NCBI RefSeq assembly: GCF_030036535.1
Contig: NZ_CP080388.1
Span: forward strand, 1,545,001-1,609,000
Direction of reading: 5' to 3'
Origin: Agrobacterium cucumeris
Lineage (GTDB): Bacteria > Pseudomonadota > Alphaproteobacteria > Rhizobiales > Rhizobiaceae
Length of the DNA stretch: 64,000 bases
The notes under the pieces are model-generated. The model did not search any database, had not been told where the DNA came from, and was given only the letters and a program-made list of their open reading frames with translations. Shown here piece by piece: positions 30,220 through 39,691 of this stretch (positions are counted from its first letter, which is position 1; every line of letters starts with the position of its first letter). A program made the translations under genes and the position numbers.

Positions 30220-33200
30220 ATGCTGAAACAACCACGTCTGATGCCGGACAAGCCAAGTATCCGGAGCTCGGGAAGCCCAAAAGCGAAGCACCTTCGTTCG
30301 TCGCGCAGCCTCCTGCTTGGATGCCTTTTTACAGCGGCCTCTTATCCAGCCCTGGCGCAAACTGCGAGCTGGACGGGTTCAGCCGGAAACAATGACTGGT
30401 TCGATGCCGGGAATTGGGACACGGGCCTTGTCCCGGACGTCTCAACTGACATCGGGATGGTTTCAGGAACGGCACTGATCTCAGGCCGTAGTGCTGAGGG
30501 TAATTACGTTAACATCGATATGGGTGCCGTCGTCACGGTGACCGGTACAGGCTCGAGCCTGAGCACAATGGAAACGAGAACCTCCGGGGGCACTCTCAAC
30601 ATCAACGGCGGTGCGGTTGTGACCAACAACAGTGGAGTTGTGGGCGGCACTGTCATAGTATCTGGAAAAGACGCAGGCGGTAATTCGTCAACCTGGACCA
30701 ATACGGATTATTTTGTAATCGGCGACGGTGCGGCCGGGGGTTTGGAAGTCAGAGCAGGCGGCAAGGTCAATGTCACCGCAGATGCGAGCCTTGGTGGGAC
30801 GTATTTTGGAACGGCGCTTGTTTCGGGTGCGGGTTCCATGTGGGAAACCACCGGGCGTCTTTCGATCGACAATGGCAGCTTACGCATTGAGGACGGCGGC
30901 AGTGTCAGCAATGGCCTGGGGATCATAGGTGACACGTTCTTAGCGGGCAGCGTCATCGTGACCGGTCAGGGTTCAAAGTGGATCAATTCTGACCAGCTTG
31001 CCGTCGGCAGCTTTTCCAACGGTACGATGTTGATCGAAGATGGTGCGACCGTCTCAAGCACCCAGGGATATGTTGGTGCAAATCCTGGTAGCGTCGGAAG
31101 CGTCACGGTGACAGGGATCGGCTCAAACTGGCAGATCACCAGCTCCAGCCTCACCGTGGGAAACCATGGTGTTGGAGACATCACCATCGAAGATGGCGGT
31201 CTGGTTTACGCGAAATCCGGTGTCTTGCTTGGTTCCTCGGCGACAAATGCGTCCGGAACGGTCACTATAAACGGTACTGCGACGGCGCGCGGCGTGCTTG
31301 AGACCAGCTTTTTTCGTGGAGGTTCGGGAAGCGCAAATGTCACGCTTGACGGTGGTATCGTACGGGCCATCGAAGACAAAAATACCTTCTTCTCGAATTT
31401 CGACGGCCAACAGCTGCGCCTTGCGTCTGGCGGAGGTTTTTTTAATACGAACGGTTTCAGCATCGGGATCGAGCCAGAAATATCCGGCGTTGGCGAGTTA
31501 ACCAAGCTTGGTGCCGGAACCTTGACGCTGACCGGCGCGAATACATATGCAGGCGGCACAACAATCACAGCTGGAACCCTGAAGCTGGGTGATGGCGGGA
31601 CCAGCGGCAGTATCATCGGCGACGTTGCCAATGACGGTATTCTGGCCTTTGACCGTTCGGATGTGGTCACATTCGGCGGCACGATTTCAGGGGCGGGTGG
31701 CGTGCAGCAACTCGGTAGCGGACAAACCACGTTGACTGCCAACAATTCGGCGCTCCTTGGCACGTCTGGCGTCTATAACGGCATCCTCTCCGTAAACGGC
31801 TCCCTTGGCGGATCGATGCAGGTGGTTGGCGGTCGTCTGCAGGGCACTGGCCAGCTGGGCACGACCACCAATTTTTCAGGTGGCACCATCGCGCCGGGCA
31901 ACTCCATCGGCACGCTCACTGTCGCAGGCGACTATATCGGCAGTGGCGGCACACTCGAAATCGAAACGGTGCTGGGTGACGACAGCTCTGCCGCCGACCA
32001 GCTTGTCGTTACTGGCAACACGTCTGGCACGACCAATGTCCGCGTGATCAATCTGGGTGGCGCTGGGGGCCAGACGATTGAGGGCATCAAGATCATCGAG
32101 GTTGGAGGCGTGTCAGCCGGCAATTTTTCCCTGTTGGGCAGCTATCTGTTTAAGGGTGATCCGGCGGTGGTGGCCGGAGCTTACGCCTACCGGCTTTATC
32201 AGGGCGGCGCCTCCACACCCACCGATGGCAATTGGTATCTGCGCTCGGCTCTAACCGGTTCAGGAGGGTCGGTAAGTCCGCTCTATCAGCCCGGAGCACC
32301 TGTTTACGAAGCCTATGCTTCGGTGCTGCAGCGTTTCAACAGTCTGGACACGCTTCAGCAGCGCGTCGGCAACCGCGTCTGGAACCGCAACACGAACGAG
32401 GTTCAGGCTGCATTTGACGAGGCTGACGATAGCGGCATCTGGGCGCGCATGACCGGCAGCCATGATCGTATGGCGCCGAAATCTTCGACCACAGCGGCAG
32501 ACTACAGGGTCGATACCTGGCAGTTGCAGGCCGGCTCGGATCTGGAGCTTCACTCTGGAAAAAGCGGCAGCCTGGTTGGTAGCCTCTCTGTGCATTACGG
32601 CACCATTGACAGCGACGTAACCTCGGTTTTCGGCGATGGTTCGATTGGGGGAAATGGCTATGGTTTCGGTGGCTCCCTGACTTGGTATGGCGAGGGCGGT
32701 TTCTATCTAGATGGGCAGACCAACCTTACCTGGTACGACAGCAATCTTTCGTCCTCGACTGCAACGACGAGGCTCGTCTGCGGCAATGATGGTTTCGGTT
32801 ACGCGCTTGGTCTTGAAGCCGGTCAGCAGATCGCCATTGGTCGGGGCTGGGCAGTGACGCCGCAAGCGCAGCTTGTCTACTCCAATGTCAGCTACAAGGA
32901 TTTCGACGACGTCTTTGGCACAAAGGTATCCCTCGATAACGATGATGATCTGACCATGCGTCTTGGCCTGTCGTCCGACTTTGAAACCACATGGGTTGGC
33001 GATGCGGGAGAGATAAATCGGATCCACGCTTATGGCATTGCCAATCTTTATTATGACGCCCTGCCGGAGACCAGAACCGACGTGGCAGGCGTGGCATTCA
33101 CCAGCGGGCACCAACGGCTCCGGGGTGGTCTCGGCATAGGTGGAACATACAATTGGGCGAACGGAAAATACGCAATTTATGGAGAGGCGAACGTCAGAAC

Positions 33201-33267
33201 TGCCCTGCGTGATTTCAGCGAAAACTATAGTTACGCCGGCAGGTTCGGTTTGAACATTCGTTTTTAA
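30220..33267 (+). CDS. Autotransporter adhesin-like outer-membrane protein
   Basis: A classical type Va autotransporter of 1015 aa. An extended signal peptide (cleavage near ALAQ, about residue 47) leads to a Gly/Thr/Ser-rich passenger (about 48-690). The passenger has repeated motifs such as GSKWINSDQLAVGS, GSNWQITSSSLTVGN and LTLTGANTYAGGTTITAGTL; these are beta-helix turns and a PATR-like repeat. A C-terminal beta-barrel (about 740-1015) starts near DDSGIWARMTGSHDRM and ends in the outer-membrane signature GRFGLNIRF with terminal Phe. It would display the passenger at the cell surface. Brucella Bma/Oma-type adhesins share this plan. The ribosome site is poor, and Met8 is an alternative start. 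Confidence 0.9.
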   Translation: MLKQPRLMPDKPSIRSSGSPKAKHLRSSRSLLLGCLFTAASYPALAQTASWTGSAGNNDWFDAGNWDTGLVPDVSTDIGMVSGTALISGRSAEGNYVNIDMGAVVTVTGTGSSLSTMETRTSGGTLNINGGAVVTNNSGVVGGTVIVSGKDAGGNSSTWTNTDYFVIGDGAAGGLEVRAGGKVNVTADASLGGTYFGTALVSGAGSMWETTGRLSIDNGSLRIEDGGSVSNGLGIIGDTFLAGSVIVTGQGSKWINSDQLAVGSFSNGTMLIEDGATVSSTQGYVGANPGSVGSVTVTGIGSNWQITSSSLTVGNHGVGDITIEDGGLVYAKSGVLLGSSATNASGTVTINGTATARGVLETSFFRGGSGSANVTLDGGIVRAIEDKNTFFSNFDGQQLRLASGGGFFNTNGFSIGIEPEISGVGELTKLGAGTLTLTGANTYAGGTTITAGTLKLGDGGTSGSIIGDVANDGILAFDRSDVVTFGGTISGAGGVQQLGSGQTTLTANNSALLGTSGVYNGILSVNGSLGGSMQVVGGRLQGTGQLGTTTNFSGGTIAPGNSIGTLTVAGDYIGSGGTLEIETVLGDDSSAADQLVVTGNTSGTTNVRVINLGGAGGQTIEGIKIIEVGGVSAGNFSLLGSYLFKGDPAVVAGAYAYRLYQGGASTPTDGNWYLRSALTGSGGSVSPLYQPGAPVYEAYASVLQRFNSLDTLQQRVGNRVWNRNTNEVQAAFDEADDSGIWARMTGSHDRMAPKSSTTAADYRVDTWQLQAGSDLELHSGKSGSLVGSLSVHYGTIDSDVTSVFGDGSIGGNGYGFGGSLTWYGEGGFYLDGQTNLTWYDSNLSSSTATTRLVCGNDGFGYALGLEAGQQIAIGRGWAVTPQAQLVYSNVSYKDFDDVFGTKVSLDNDDDLTMRLGLSSDFETTWVGDAGEINRIHAYGIANLYYDALPETRTDVAGVAFTSGHQRLRGGLGIGGTYNWANGKYAIYGEANVRTALRDFSENYSYAGRFGLNIRF

Positions 33268-33333
33268 GCGGAAGACACCTCTGGGAGCGCGAGAGCCGGG
33301 TGAAGGCAGGAATTGCAACAGTCATGGCAACGC

Positions 33334-33792
33334 TCAGATGCGTCGTGCCTTGATTGTGTTCATGACGAAGCTTGTCTCGATGGTATCGACACATTTCAGC
33401 TTTGCGATCTTGTCCTTGATGAAACGCTCATAGTCTTCCAGGCCGCCACACATGACCTTGAGCATGTAATCCTTCGAACCGGTGACCAGATGACATTCGA
33501 GAACCTCGTCCCAGTTGAGAACGGCCGCCTCGAACATTCGGATTTCGTCGTCGTGCTGGCGGCTGAGGCGGACGGATGCAAGGGCGGTCATCGTCCATCC
33601 CTCGATTGCCGGATCAATGATCGCGGAATACCCTTTGATCGCCCCTACCTCCTCCAGCCGCCGGAGCCGCCGCAGACACGCAGATGCCGACAGTCCGACC
33701 CGCTCGGCGAGTTCGTTGTTGGTGACACGCGCATCGGCAGACAATTCCCTGAGTATCCGTTTGTCGATCTGATCCGCAATTTTCTGCGACAT
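33334..33792 (-). CDS. Lrp/AsnC-family regulator
   Basis: A 152-aa feast/famine regulator. N-terminal HTH: IDKRILRELSADARVTNNEL followed by AERVGLSASACLRRLRRLEE; then the RAM effector domain with GWTMTALASVRL, VLECHLVTGSKDYMLKVM and the final SFVMNTIKA. A longer start at 33831 is possible. ATG at 33792 is preferred because a perfect palindrome at 33807-33820 would otherwise lie inside the gene. It is divergent from a methionine gamma-lyase-like gene, so it probably senses an amino acid (methionine or a relative) and controls that enzyme. Confidence 0.88.
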   Translation of the reverse strand: MSQKIADQIDKRILRELSADARVTNNELAERVGLSASACLRRLRRLEEVGAIKGYSAIIDPAIEGWTMTALASVRLSRQHDDEIRMFEAAVLNWDEVLECHLVTGSKDYMLKVMCGGLEDYERFIKDKIAKLKCVDTIETSFVMNTIKARRI

Positions 33793-33806
33793 AAAAGAAG
33801 ATTCTC

Positions 33807-33820
33807 CGCAATATATTGCG
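33807..33820. promoter_or_regulatory. Lrp-type palindromic operator
   Basis: CGCAATATATTGCG, a perfect 14-bp palindrome with an AT core, in the intergenic space between the Lrp gene and the divergent PLP enzyme gene. The form fits Lrp/AsnC sites. Binding is inferred. Confidence 0.6.
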
Positions 33821-33915
33821 TTATCAGACATGTCTGCGCCTTAAAATGCAAGTTATTTTGGCCTGATTGCATGTAACCTGCAGTGAGTTCAACGCCAGCC
33901 AAGGGATCATCGGAA

Positions 33916-35199
33916 ATGACCGCGCCGCATCCGTCCAAAACCCACATCGGCAATCACGCTCTCCATCCTGAAACCCAGATGCTCAATTATGGATATGATC
34001 CTGAGTTGTCGGAGGGCGCCGTAAAGCCGCCTGTGTTTTTGACCTCGACTTTCGTGTTCAAGTCGGCAGAAGACGGGCGCGACTTCTTCGACTACGTCTC
34101 CGGGCGCAAGGAACCGCCGGAGGGCAGGGGCGCGGGCCTTGTCTATTCGCGTTTCAACCATCCCAACAGCGAGATCGTTGAAGATCGTCTTGCCGTTTAT
34201 GAACGTACCGAGAGTTGTGCGCTCTTCTCATCCGGCATGTCCGCAATTTCAACGACGCTTTTCGCCTTCGTTAGACCGGGCGACACCGTGCTGCATTCCC
34301 AGCCCCTGTATGGCGGCACGGAGACGCTGCTGGCGAAGACCTTCCATAATTTCGGCTTGTCGGCGGTGGGCTTCGCCGACGGTGTCAGCGAGGCCTCGGT
34401 GATGGCTGCGGCAGAGGAGGCGATGGCGAAGGGCAGGGTGTCTGTCATCCTTATCGAAACCCCCGCCAATCCGACAAACAGCATTGTCGACATCGCGATG
34501 ATGGGCCGCGTCGCTGACGTGATCGGCCAAAAGCAGGGGCACAGGCCGATTATCGCCTGCGACAACACGCTCCTTGGCCCGGTGTTTCAGAGGCCTATCG
34601 AGCACGGTGCCGATATTTCGCTCTATTCGCTGACGAAATATGTTGGCGGGCACTCCGACCTCATTGCCGGGGCCGCGCTCGGCCGGAAGGATGTCATGAA
34701 GCAGGTGAAGGCCTTGCGTGGCGCAATCGGCACGCAGCTTGATCCGCATTCATGCTGGATGCTTGGCCGCTCCCTCGAGACGCTGCAGATCCGGATGGAG
34801 CGGGCGGATAACAACGCCAGGGTCGTGGCTGAATTCCTGAAGGAGCACCCGAAGGTGGAAAAAATCCACTACCTGTCTTTCAGCGAGCCGGCGTCCGCCG
34901 TCGGCAAGGTGTTTGCAGCTCAATGCACCGGCGCGGGATCGACATTCTCGTTTGACATCATTGGCGGCCAGGCTGCATCCTTCAAGTTCCTCAATGCCCT
35001 GACCATATTCAAGCTGGCGGTAAGCCTTGGCGGTACGGAGTCTCTTGCTTCCCATCCGGCAACCATGACGCATTCGGGAGTTCCCGCCGATGTTCGCCAG
35101 CGCATCGGCGTGCTGGATTCCACAATCCGGCTGTCAATCGGTATCGAACATCCCGACGATCTTGTCGCTGACCTGGCCCTCGCCTTGGACAAGTCATGA
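33916..35199 (+). CDS. Cys/Met-metabolism PLP enzyme (methionine gamma-lyase-like)
   Basis: A 427-aa pyridoxal-phosphate enzyme of the cystathionine gamma-synthase/methionine gamma-lyase family. Visible: the [16 protein letters not shown] cofactor-binding loop, SSGMSAIST, the ETPANPTN block, [14 protein letters not shown], and the PLP lysine in [14 protein letters not shown]. The C-terminus has [19 protein letters not shown] and RLSIGIE. The likely reaction is gamma-elimination of methionine or a related thioether, giving a thiol, ammonia and an oxo acid, but synthase activity is not excluded. ATG at 33916 is favoured over GTG at 33883. It is divergent from an Lrp regulator and lies next to sulfur-uptake genes. 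Confidence 0.85.
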   Translation: MTAPHPSKTHIGNHALHPETQMLNYGYDPELSEGAVKPPVFLTSTFVFKSAEDGRDFFDYVSGRKEPPEGRGAGLVYSRFNHPNSEIVEDRLAVYERTESCALFSSGMSAISTTLFAFVRPGDTVLHSQPLYGGTETLLAKTFHNFGLSAVGFADGVSEASVMAAAEEAMAKGRVSVILIETPANPTNSIVDIAMMGRVADVIGQKQGHRPIIACDNTLLGPVFQRPIEHGADISLYSLTKYVGGHSDLIAGAALGRKDVMKQVKALRGAIGTQLDPHSCWMLGRSLETLQIRMERADNNARVVAEFLKEHPKVEKIHYLSFSEPASAVGKVFAAQCTGAGSTFSFDIIGGQAASFKFLNALTIFKLAVSLGGTESLASHPATMTHSGVPADVRQRIGVLDSTIRLSIGIEHPDDLVADLALALDKS

Positions 35200-35316
35200 C
35201 GCGGAGAGAGATGTAACCTCGAATGGAGGGAAGAACGGCGAATGCTGCGGCAGACTTTCGGGCTGCTCAGCTTCGCCTGCCAGCTTCACGCCGACTATTC
35301 AGGTGAGGCGCAGCCG

Positions 35317-36045
35317 TCAGATGACATGGGCGTTGTGCAGGGCGGTCAGCACCTTGTTCTTGAGGCTGGCAAGTTGCGGCGACCTTCGGTCACGCGGGCG
35401 CGGCACGTCCACCTCTATCCGCTGCTGGATACGGCCGTCATGGGCGCCCATCATGTAGATCCGGTCACCGAGATAGAGCGCTTCGTCGATATCGTGGGTG
35501 ACGAGCAGGAAGGAAATGCCGCGCTGTTCAACAATTTTCAGCACCAGGTCCTGCAGTTTCATCCGCGTGAAAGCGTCCACCGCACTGAAGGGTTCATCCA
35601 GCAGCAGGATGCGCGGCCGGGTATAGAGCGCCCTTGCGATGGCCACCCGCTGCGCCATGCCGCCTGAAAGAGCCTTTGGCAGCGCGCCAGCGTGGCCGCT
35701 CAGGCCCACATCGTTGATCAGGCCTTCCACCCGCTCGACATCATATTTCTTGCCGGCGGCGTAACCTATATTCTCTGCAACCGTCAGCCAGGGCATCAGG
35801 CGGGGTTCCTGAAACACGAAGGCGATGGGCGGCGAGGCCTCATCTTCCTCTGCCTGCTGAACCCTGACCGTACCGGAAAAACGTCGGTCGAGACCGGCGG
35901 CAATGCGCAGCAACGTGCTCTTGCCGCAGCCGCTGGGGCCAAGAAGAACAGCCGCCTCACCATCCCCCAGCGTCAGGTGGATATCCTGAAGGACGACAGT
36001 ATCGCCGAAAGCTTTTTCGCGCACATCGACATTGAGCAGGCTCAT
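35317..36045 (-). CDS. ABC importer ATPase (SsuB/TauB-like)
   Basis: A 242-aa ATP-binding subunit of a nitrate/sulfonate/taurine-type importer. Walker A GPSGCGKST near 36-44, Q-loop VFQEPRLMPWLTV, signature LSGGMAQRVAIARAL, Walker B RILLLDEPF and the H-loop VTHDIDEAL. Last gene of a three-gene operon; its start overlaps the permease stop by four bases. The neighbouring monooxygenase points to organosulfur compounds as substrate. Confidence 0.92.
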   Translation of the reverse strand: MSLLNVDVREKAFGDTVVLQDIHLTLGDGEAAVLLGPSGCGKSTLLRIAAGLDRRFSGTVRVQQAEEDEASPPIAFVFQEPRLMPWLTVAENIGYAAGKKYDVERVEGLINDVGLSGHAGALPKALSGGMAQRVAIARALYTRPRILLLDEPFSAVDAFTRMKLQDLVLKIVEQRGISFLLVTHDIDEALYLGDRIYMMGAHDGRIQQRIEVDVPRPRDRRSPQLASLKNKVLTALHNAHVI

Positions 36046-36911
36046 CGCAGCCGCCCTCCTTCATTGAGGGAATAGGTGTCACGCCAGCGCAGGCAGCGCT
36101 CCTCGACGATCTTGAACAGGCTGTCGGAAATCTTGCCCAGCACCGCAAGGCAGATGATGGCGATCATCACCAGATCGGGCCGCGAAAGCTCTCGCCCATC
36201 GGACAGCATGTAGCCGATGCCTTCAGACGCGGCCAGAAGCTCGGCTGCGACAACGCTCAGCCAGGCGAGCGACAGCCCGTAACGCAGGCCGGTGAACAGA
36301 TGCGGCAAAGAGGCGGGAATGAATATCCGCCACACCAGAATGGGCAGCGGCTGGCGATACATCTCGCCCACTTCCACCAGCTTGCGGTCGACATTTCTGA
36401 TACCGGAGAAGAGGTTGAGATAAACCGGGAAAAACGCGCTTTTGGCGATCAGCACGATTTTTGAAGTTTCTCCGATGCCGAACCAGATCATCAGCAGCGG
36501 CACCCATGCAAGGCTGGGCACGGCGCGCAGCGCCTGAAATGTCGGCTCGAGATAACGCTCGGCAGCAATGACCAAACCGACCAGCGAACCAACGACCACC
36601 GCCAGCAGCGAGCCGATGACGAAGCCGACAAAGACGCGCGCGGTACTGGCCGCAACATTCGTCCACAACGGCCCTTCGGCTAGCCGCAGAAACGTCTCGT
36701 AAAGTTCGGAAGGCGGCGGCAGCACATAGGGGCTGACCCAGCCCAAACGAACGAAAAGCTCGAGCAGCACCAATGAGCCGACCGGCACGATTGCGCCGCG
36801 CAGATCGAAGCGGCCAAAGAAATTGCCCACCCGCTGCAAGAACGGCAGGCGGGAGGGGAATTGTTTGGCAGTCTGCTTCACGCGCTGGAATTCGCGCGGA
36901 TGGGAATTCAT
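36042..36911 (-). CDS. ABC importer permease (SsuC/TauC-like)
   Basis: A 289-aa inner-membrane permease with about six spans and the EAA-like loop (VEVGEMYRQPLPILVWRIFIP, shown here by its ends VEVGEMY and WRIFIP) that docks the ATPase. The periplasm-proximal VLPPPSEL motif is typical of SsuC/TauC/NrtB permeases. It overlaps both neighbours by four bases (ATGA type), so translation of the operon is coupled. Confidence 0.92.
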   Translation of the reverse strand: MNSHPREFQRVKQTAKQFPSRLPFLQRVGNFFGRFDLRGAIVPVGSLVLLELFVRLGWVSPYVLPPPSELYETFLRLAEGPLWTNVAASTARVFVGFVIGSLLAVVVGSLVGLVIAAERYLEPTFQALRAVPSLAWVPLLMIWFGIGETSKIVLIAKSAFFPVYLNLFSGIRNVDRKLVEVGEMYRQPLPILVWRIFIPASLPHLFTGLRYGLSLAWLSVVAAELLAASEGIGYMLSDGRELSRPDLVMIAIICLAVLGKISDSLFKIVEERCLRWRDTYSLNEGGRLR

Positions 36912-37903
36912 GCGCCGAGTGCCTTTTTCGCTGGTGCCGGATCGATCAGCGATGAAAGGACATTATCAACATTGACGCCCGGGCGCAGAACATCATCGCC
37001 GAGCAGTGGCGTGACGATGCGGATCGAGTTCAGCAATTCCTCACCGGGAACAGGATCCTTCCAGTCGCGCTTGTTAATCGTCAGCTCGGTGATCTTGGGA
37101 TCGTTGCCAGTGACCTTGGTGACGAAATCGATGAATTCGCGGTTATTCTCGCGGATCCACTTCTGCGTCTCCACCCAGACGCCGAGCAGTCGCTCGACCG
37201 CTTTCGGGTGCTTTGCCAGAAATTCTTCCGAAACGCTGAAGACGCTGCCATCGCGCCAGCTGCGCTCATCGAAAATCGCCCTGTCGCCGGCAAGCTCCGC
37301 CTGGGATGTATGCGGATCGATACCGACCCAGGCATCGACCTGACCCTGCTGCAGCGCGTTGAAGCCTTCCGGATGTTGCAGGTTCACGACCTTCAGGTCG
37401 TCGATCGACAGCTTGTTCTGGTCAAGCGCACGCACCAGGGTGAAATAAGGAGCTGTTCCCTTGGTGACTGCGATTGTCTTGCCCTTGAGATCGGCAACGG
37501 TCTTGACCGGCGAATCCGGGCGCACCTGAATGATGGAGGAACCACCCCAGCTTGCCACATAGATAACCTTCAGCGGCACGCCGTTGGCACGGGCCAGAAA
37601 GGCCGACAGTGCGGCCGAACCGGCAAAATCGGTCGAGCCGACCTTCAGGAATTCCAGTGAATTGTTGCTGCCACGGGACTGCACCCAGGTGATCTTGGTG
37701 CCGACATCCTTAAAAGCCTCTTCGAGCCAGCCCTTGTTCTTTATCAGCAATGTGTGGGAGGAGTAAAATCCCCAGTCCAGCTTCAGCTCCGCAGGGAAAT
37801 CCGAAGAGGCTTGAGCGAGCGCGCGGCCCGTGACCAGCGGTGCTGCGAGTGCGCCGGCAAGGCCGAACTTGAGGATCTGGCGGCGGGAATGTTCAGCCTT
37901 CAT
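36908..37903 (-). CDS. ABC importer substrate-binding protein (SsuA-like)
   Basis: A 331-aa periplasmic binding protein of the NMT1/SsuA family. The signal peptide holds a twin-arginine motif (SRRQILKFG, residues 6-14) and cleavage near ALAQA. The mature fold shows KLDWGFYSSHTLLIKNKGW, the ligand-lining SRGSNNSLEFLKVGSTDF, and GKTIAVTKGTAPYF. SsuA-type proteins bind alkanesulfonates, taurine, nitrate or aromatic sulfonates; the exact ligand is unknown. It leads the operon. Upstream 37904-38052 is AT-rich and likely holds the promoter. Confidence 0.92.
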   Translation of the reverse strand: MKAEHSRRQILKFGLAGALAAPLVTGRALAQASSDFPAELKLDWGFYSSHTLLIKNKGWLEEAFKDVGTKITWVQSRGSNNSLEFLKVGSTDFAGSAALSAFLARANGVPLKVIYVASWGGSSIIQVRPDSPVKTVADLKGKTIAVTKGTAPYFTLVRALDQNKLSIDDLKVVNLQHPEGFNALQQGQVDAWVGIDPHTSQAELAGDRAIFDERSWRDGSVFSVSEEFLAKHPKAVERLLGVWVETQKWIRENNREFIDFVTKVTGNDPKITELTINKRDWKDPVPGEELLNSIRIVTPLLGDDVLRPGVNVDNVLSSLIDPAPAKKALGA

Positions 37904-38052
37904 ATTAATTCACCTAATTTATGTATTTTGTGTAATTAAAGGGTAAGGGCGGGTGTTTTTGAGGTCAATCCGACCTTCTGGAACCTCATGCCAAACTTCG
38001 CGGCGGGTGTGGAAAATCTCCCTAGCTTTGTCGCAATCGGCGCGATGGCCCT

Positions 38053-39381
38053 TTATTGCGGGAAAAAACGATTGGCTGGCCGTTGCAGCCCCAGATGATC
38101 ACGCAATGTCGGCCCCTCATAGTCCTTTCGAAACAGACCACGTCGCTGTAGTTCTGGCACTACGCGCGTGGTGAAGTCGTCAAGGCCATCAGGCAGGAAA
38201 GGGAAGGTGATGTTGAAGCCGTCCGAACCCTCTTCATGCAGCCATTTTTCCATCTCGTCGGCTATGGTTTCCGGCGTGCCGACGAAGGCGAGGCCGGCAT
38301 AACCGCCCAACCGCTGGGCAAGCTGGCGCACCGTCAGACCTTCGTTTCTGGCGAGTTCGATGACCCTTTCGCGGCTGGATTTGCTCGCATTCGTCTCCGG
38401 AATATCAGGCAGGGGAGCATCGGGATCGAAGCCGGAAACATCGTGACCGAGCGCGATCGACAGCGAAGCGATCGCGCTGTCATAATGGACGAGGCTGTCG
38501 AGCCTGGCGCGTTTGGCCCTGGCCTCTTCCACGGTATCGCCGACCAGAACGAAAGCGCCCGGCAGGATGACAATCCCGTCTCGGGAACGGCCGGCGGCAA
38601 CGGTCCTGTCCTTGACGTCCTTGTAAAAGGCCTTTCCCGCCGCAAGCGTGGGTGTCGCTGCAAAAACCACCTCGGCCGTTTCGGCCGCAAGCTGGCGTCC
38701 TGGCTCGGACGCGCCTGCCTGAACGATGACAGGCCAGCCCTGCACCGGACGCGCGATATTAAGCGGCCCGCGCACGGAAAATTCAGGCCCCTTGTGATTG
38801 AGGACGTGCATTTTTTCCGGATCGAAGAACAACCCGCTATCGACATCGCGGATGAAGGCGTCGTCAGAGAAGGAATCCCAGAGGCCAGTGACGACATCGT
38901 AAAATTCCCGTGCCCGCCCATAGCGCTCGGTGTGATCAGGCTGTTCGTCGCGGCCGAAATTCCGTGCAGCATCCGGGTTGGACGTGGTGACGATGTTCCA
39001 CCCGGCACGACCATTGCTGAGGTGATCGAGAGACGCAAAACGCCGTGCCACATGATAGGGCTCGTCGAATGTGGTTGAGGCGGTGGCAACCAGCCCGATG
39101 CGGGAGGTGACGGCGGCGAGCGCCGAAAGCAGGGTAAAAGGTTCGAAGGACGTTACGGTGTGGCTGCGGCGCAGGGCTTCCGTCGGCATGTTCAACACCG
39201 CCAGATGATCGGCCATGAAGAATGCGTCGAATTTCGCGGCTTCCAGCTGTTGCGCAAAGCGCGCGAGATGGGCGAAGTTGAAATTCGCGTCCGGGAATGC
39301 GCCCGGATAACGCCATGCGCCGGTGTGGAGGCTGACGGGCCGCATGAAGGCACCGAGATGCAGTTTGCGATCATTTGCCAT
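38053..39381 (-). CDS. FMN-dependent LLM-class monooxygenase (NtaA/SnaA/DszA family)
   Basis: A 442-aa flavin monooxygenase of the NtaA/SnaA/DszA subgroup, usual length. The TIM-barrel marks are FDAFFMADHLA, ASTTFDEPYHVARRFASLDHLSNGRAGWNIVT (cited by its ends), the NFGRDE insertion, and PVIVQAGASEPGRQLAAE. Members oxidise nitrilotriacetate, dibenzothiophene sulfone, dimethyl sulfide or similar compounds with reduced FMN from a separate reductase, which is not in the window. Beside an Ssu-type importer it most likely attacks an imported organosulfur compound. GAGAG precedes the ATG. Confidence 0.9.
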   Translation of the reverse strand: MANDRKLHLGAFMRPVSLHTGAWRYPGAFPDANFNFAHLARFAQQLEAAKFDAFFMADHLAVLNMPTEALRRSHTVTSFEPFTLLSALAAVTSRIGLVATASTTFDEPYHVARRFASLDHLSNGRAGWNIVTTSNPDAARNFGRDEQPDHTERYGRAREFYDVVTGLWDSFSDDAFIRDVDSGLFFDPEKMHVLNHKGPEFSVRGPLNIARPVQGWPVIVQAGASEPGRQLAAETAEVVFAATPTLAAGKAFYKDVKDRTVAAGRSRDGIVILPGAFVLVGDTVEEARAKRARLDSLVHYDSAIASLSIALGHDVSGFDPDAPLPDIPETNASKSSRERVIELARNEGLTVRQLAQRLGGYAGLAFVGTPETIADEMEKWLHEEGSDGFNITFPFLPDGLDDFTTRVVPELQRRGLFRKDYEGPTLRDHLGLQRPANRFFPQ

Positions 39382-39691
39382 TCGGTTTTACTCTCTCGTC
39401 GATGTTTCTGATCCGGGCTGCTGGCCTTGTCGTGGGAGGGCGAGGCAGGCCCGATTGCCATCGCGACGATATCCCTGCCGCGAACCGGGCGCGGCAAAGA
39501 CCATTCCGATTATTGGTGGCAAACCGAAAGATTTTTCTTCGGGGCTGGATAGCCGGGTTCAGGAGCGTGTGAGGTCAACCACGATATTGAAACGACGCCC
39601 TTTGGCGCAGCCGAGATTTTGAAAGACGTTAGCAGTCACGATGAAGACAAGGTCCTCACCCCTTTCGGGCGGTGTCCGCTGCGCCTGTTTC
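39382..39691. other. Intergenic region before the monooxygenase gene
   Basis: 310 bases between two minus-strand genes, gamma-glutamyltransferase upstream and the monooxygenase downstream. A small inverted repeat CCGAA...TTCGG is seen near 39524-39542. I looked for an S-adenosylmethionine riboswitch because of the sulfur context and saw none. Confidence 0.4.

Noticed and set aside
39382..39691. Possible S-adenosylmethionine riboswitch near the sulfur genes
   Set aside because: No SAM-I or SAM-II consensus could be read on either strand here or upstream of the PLP enzyme gene.
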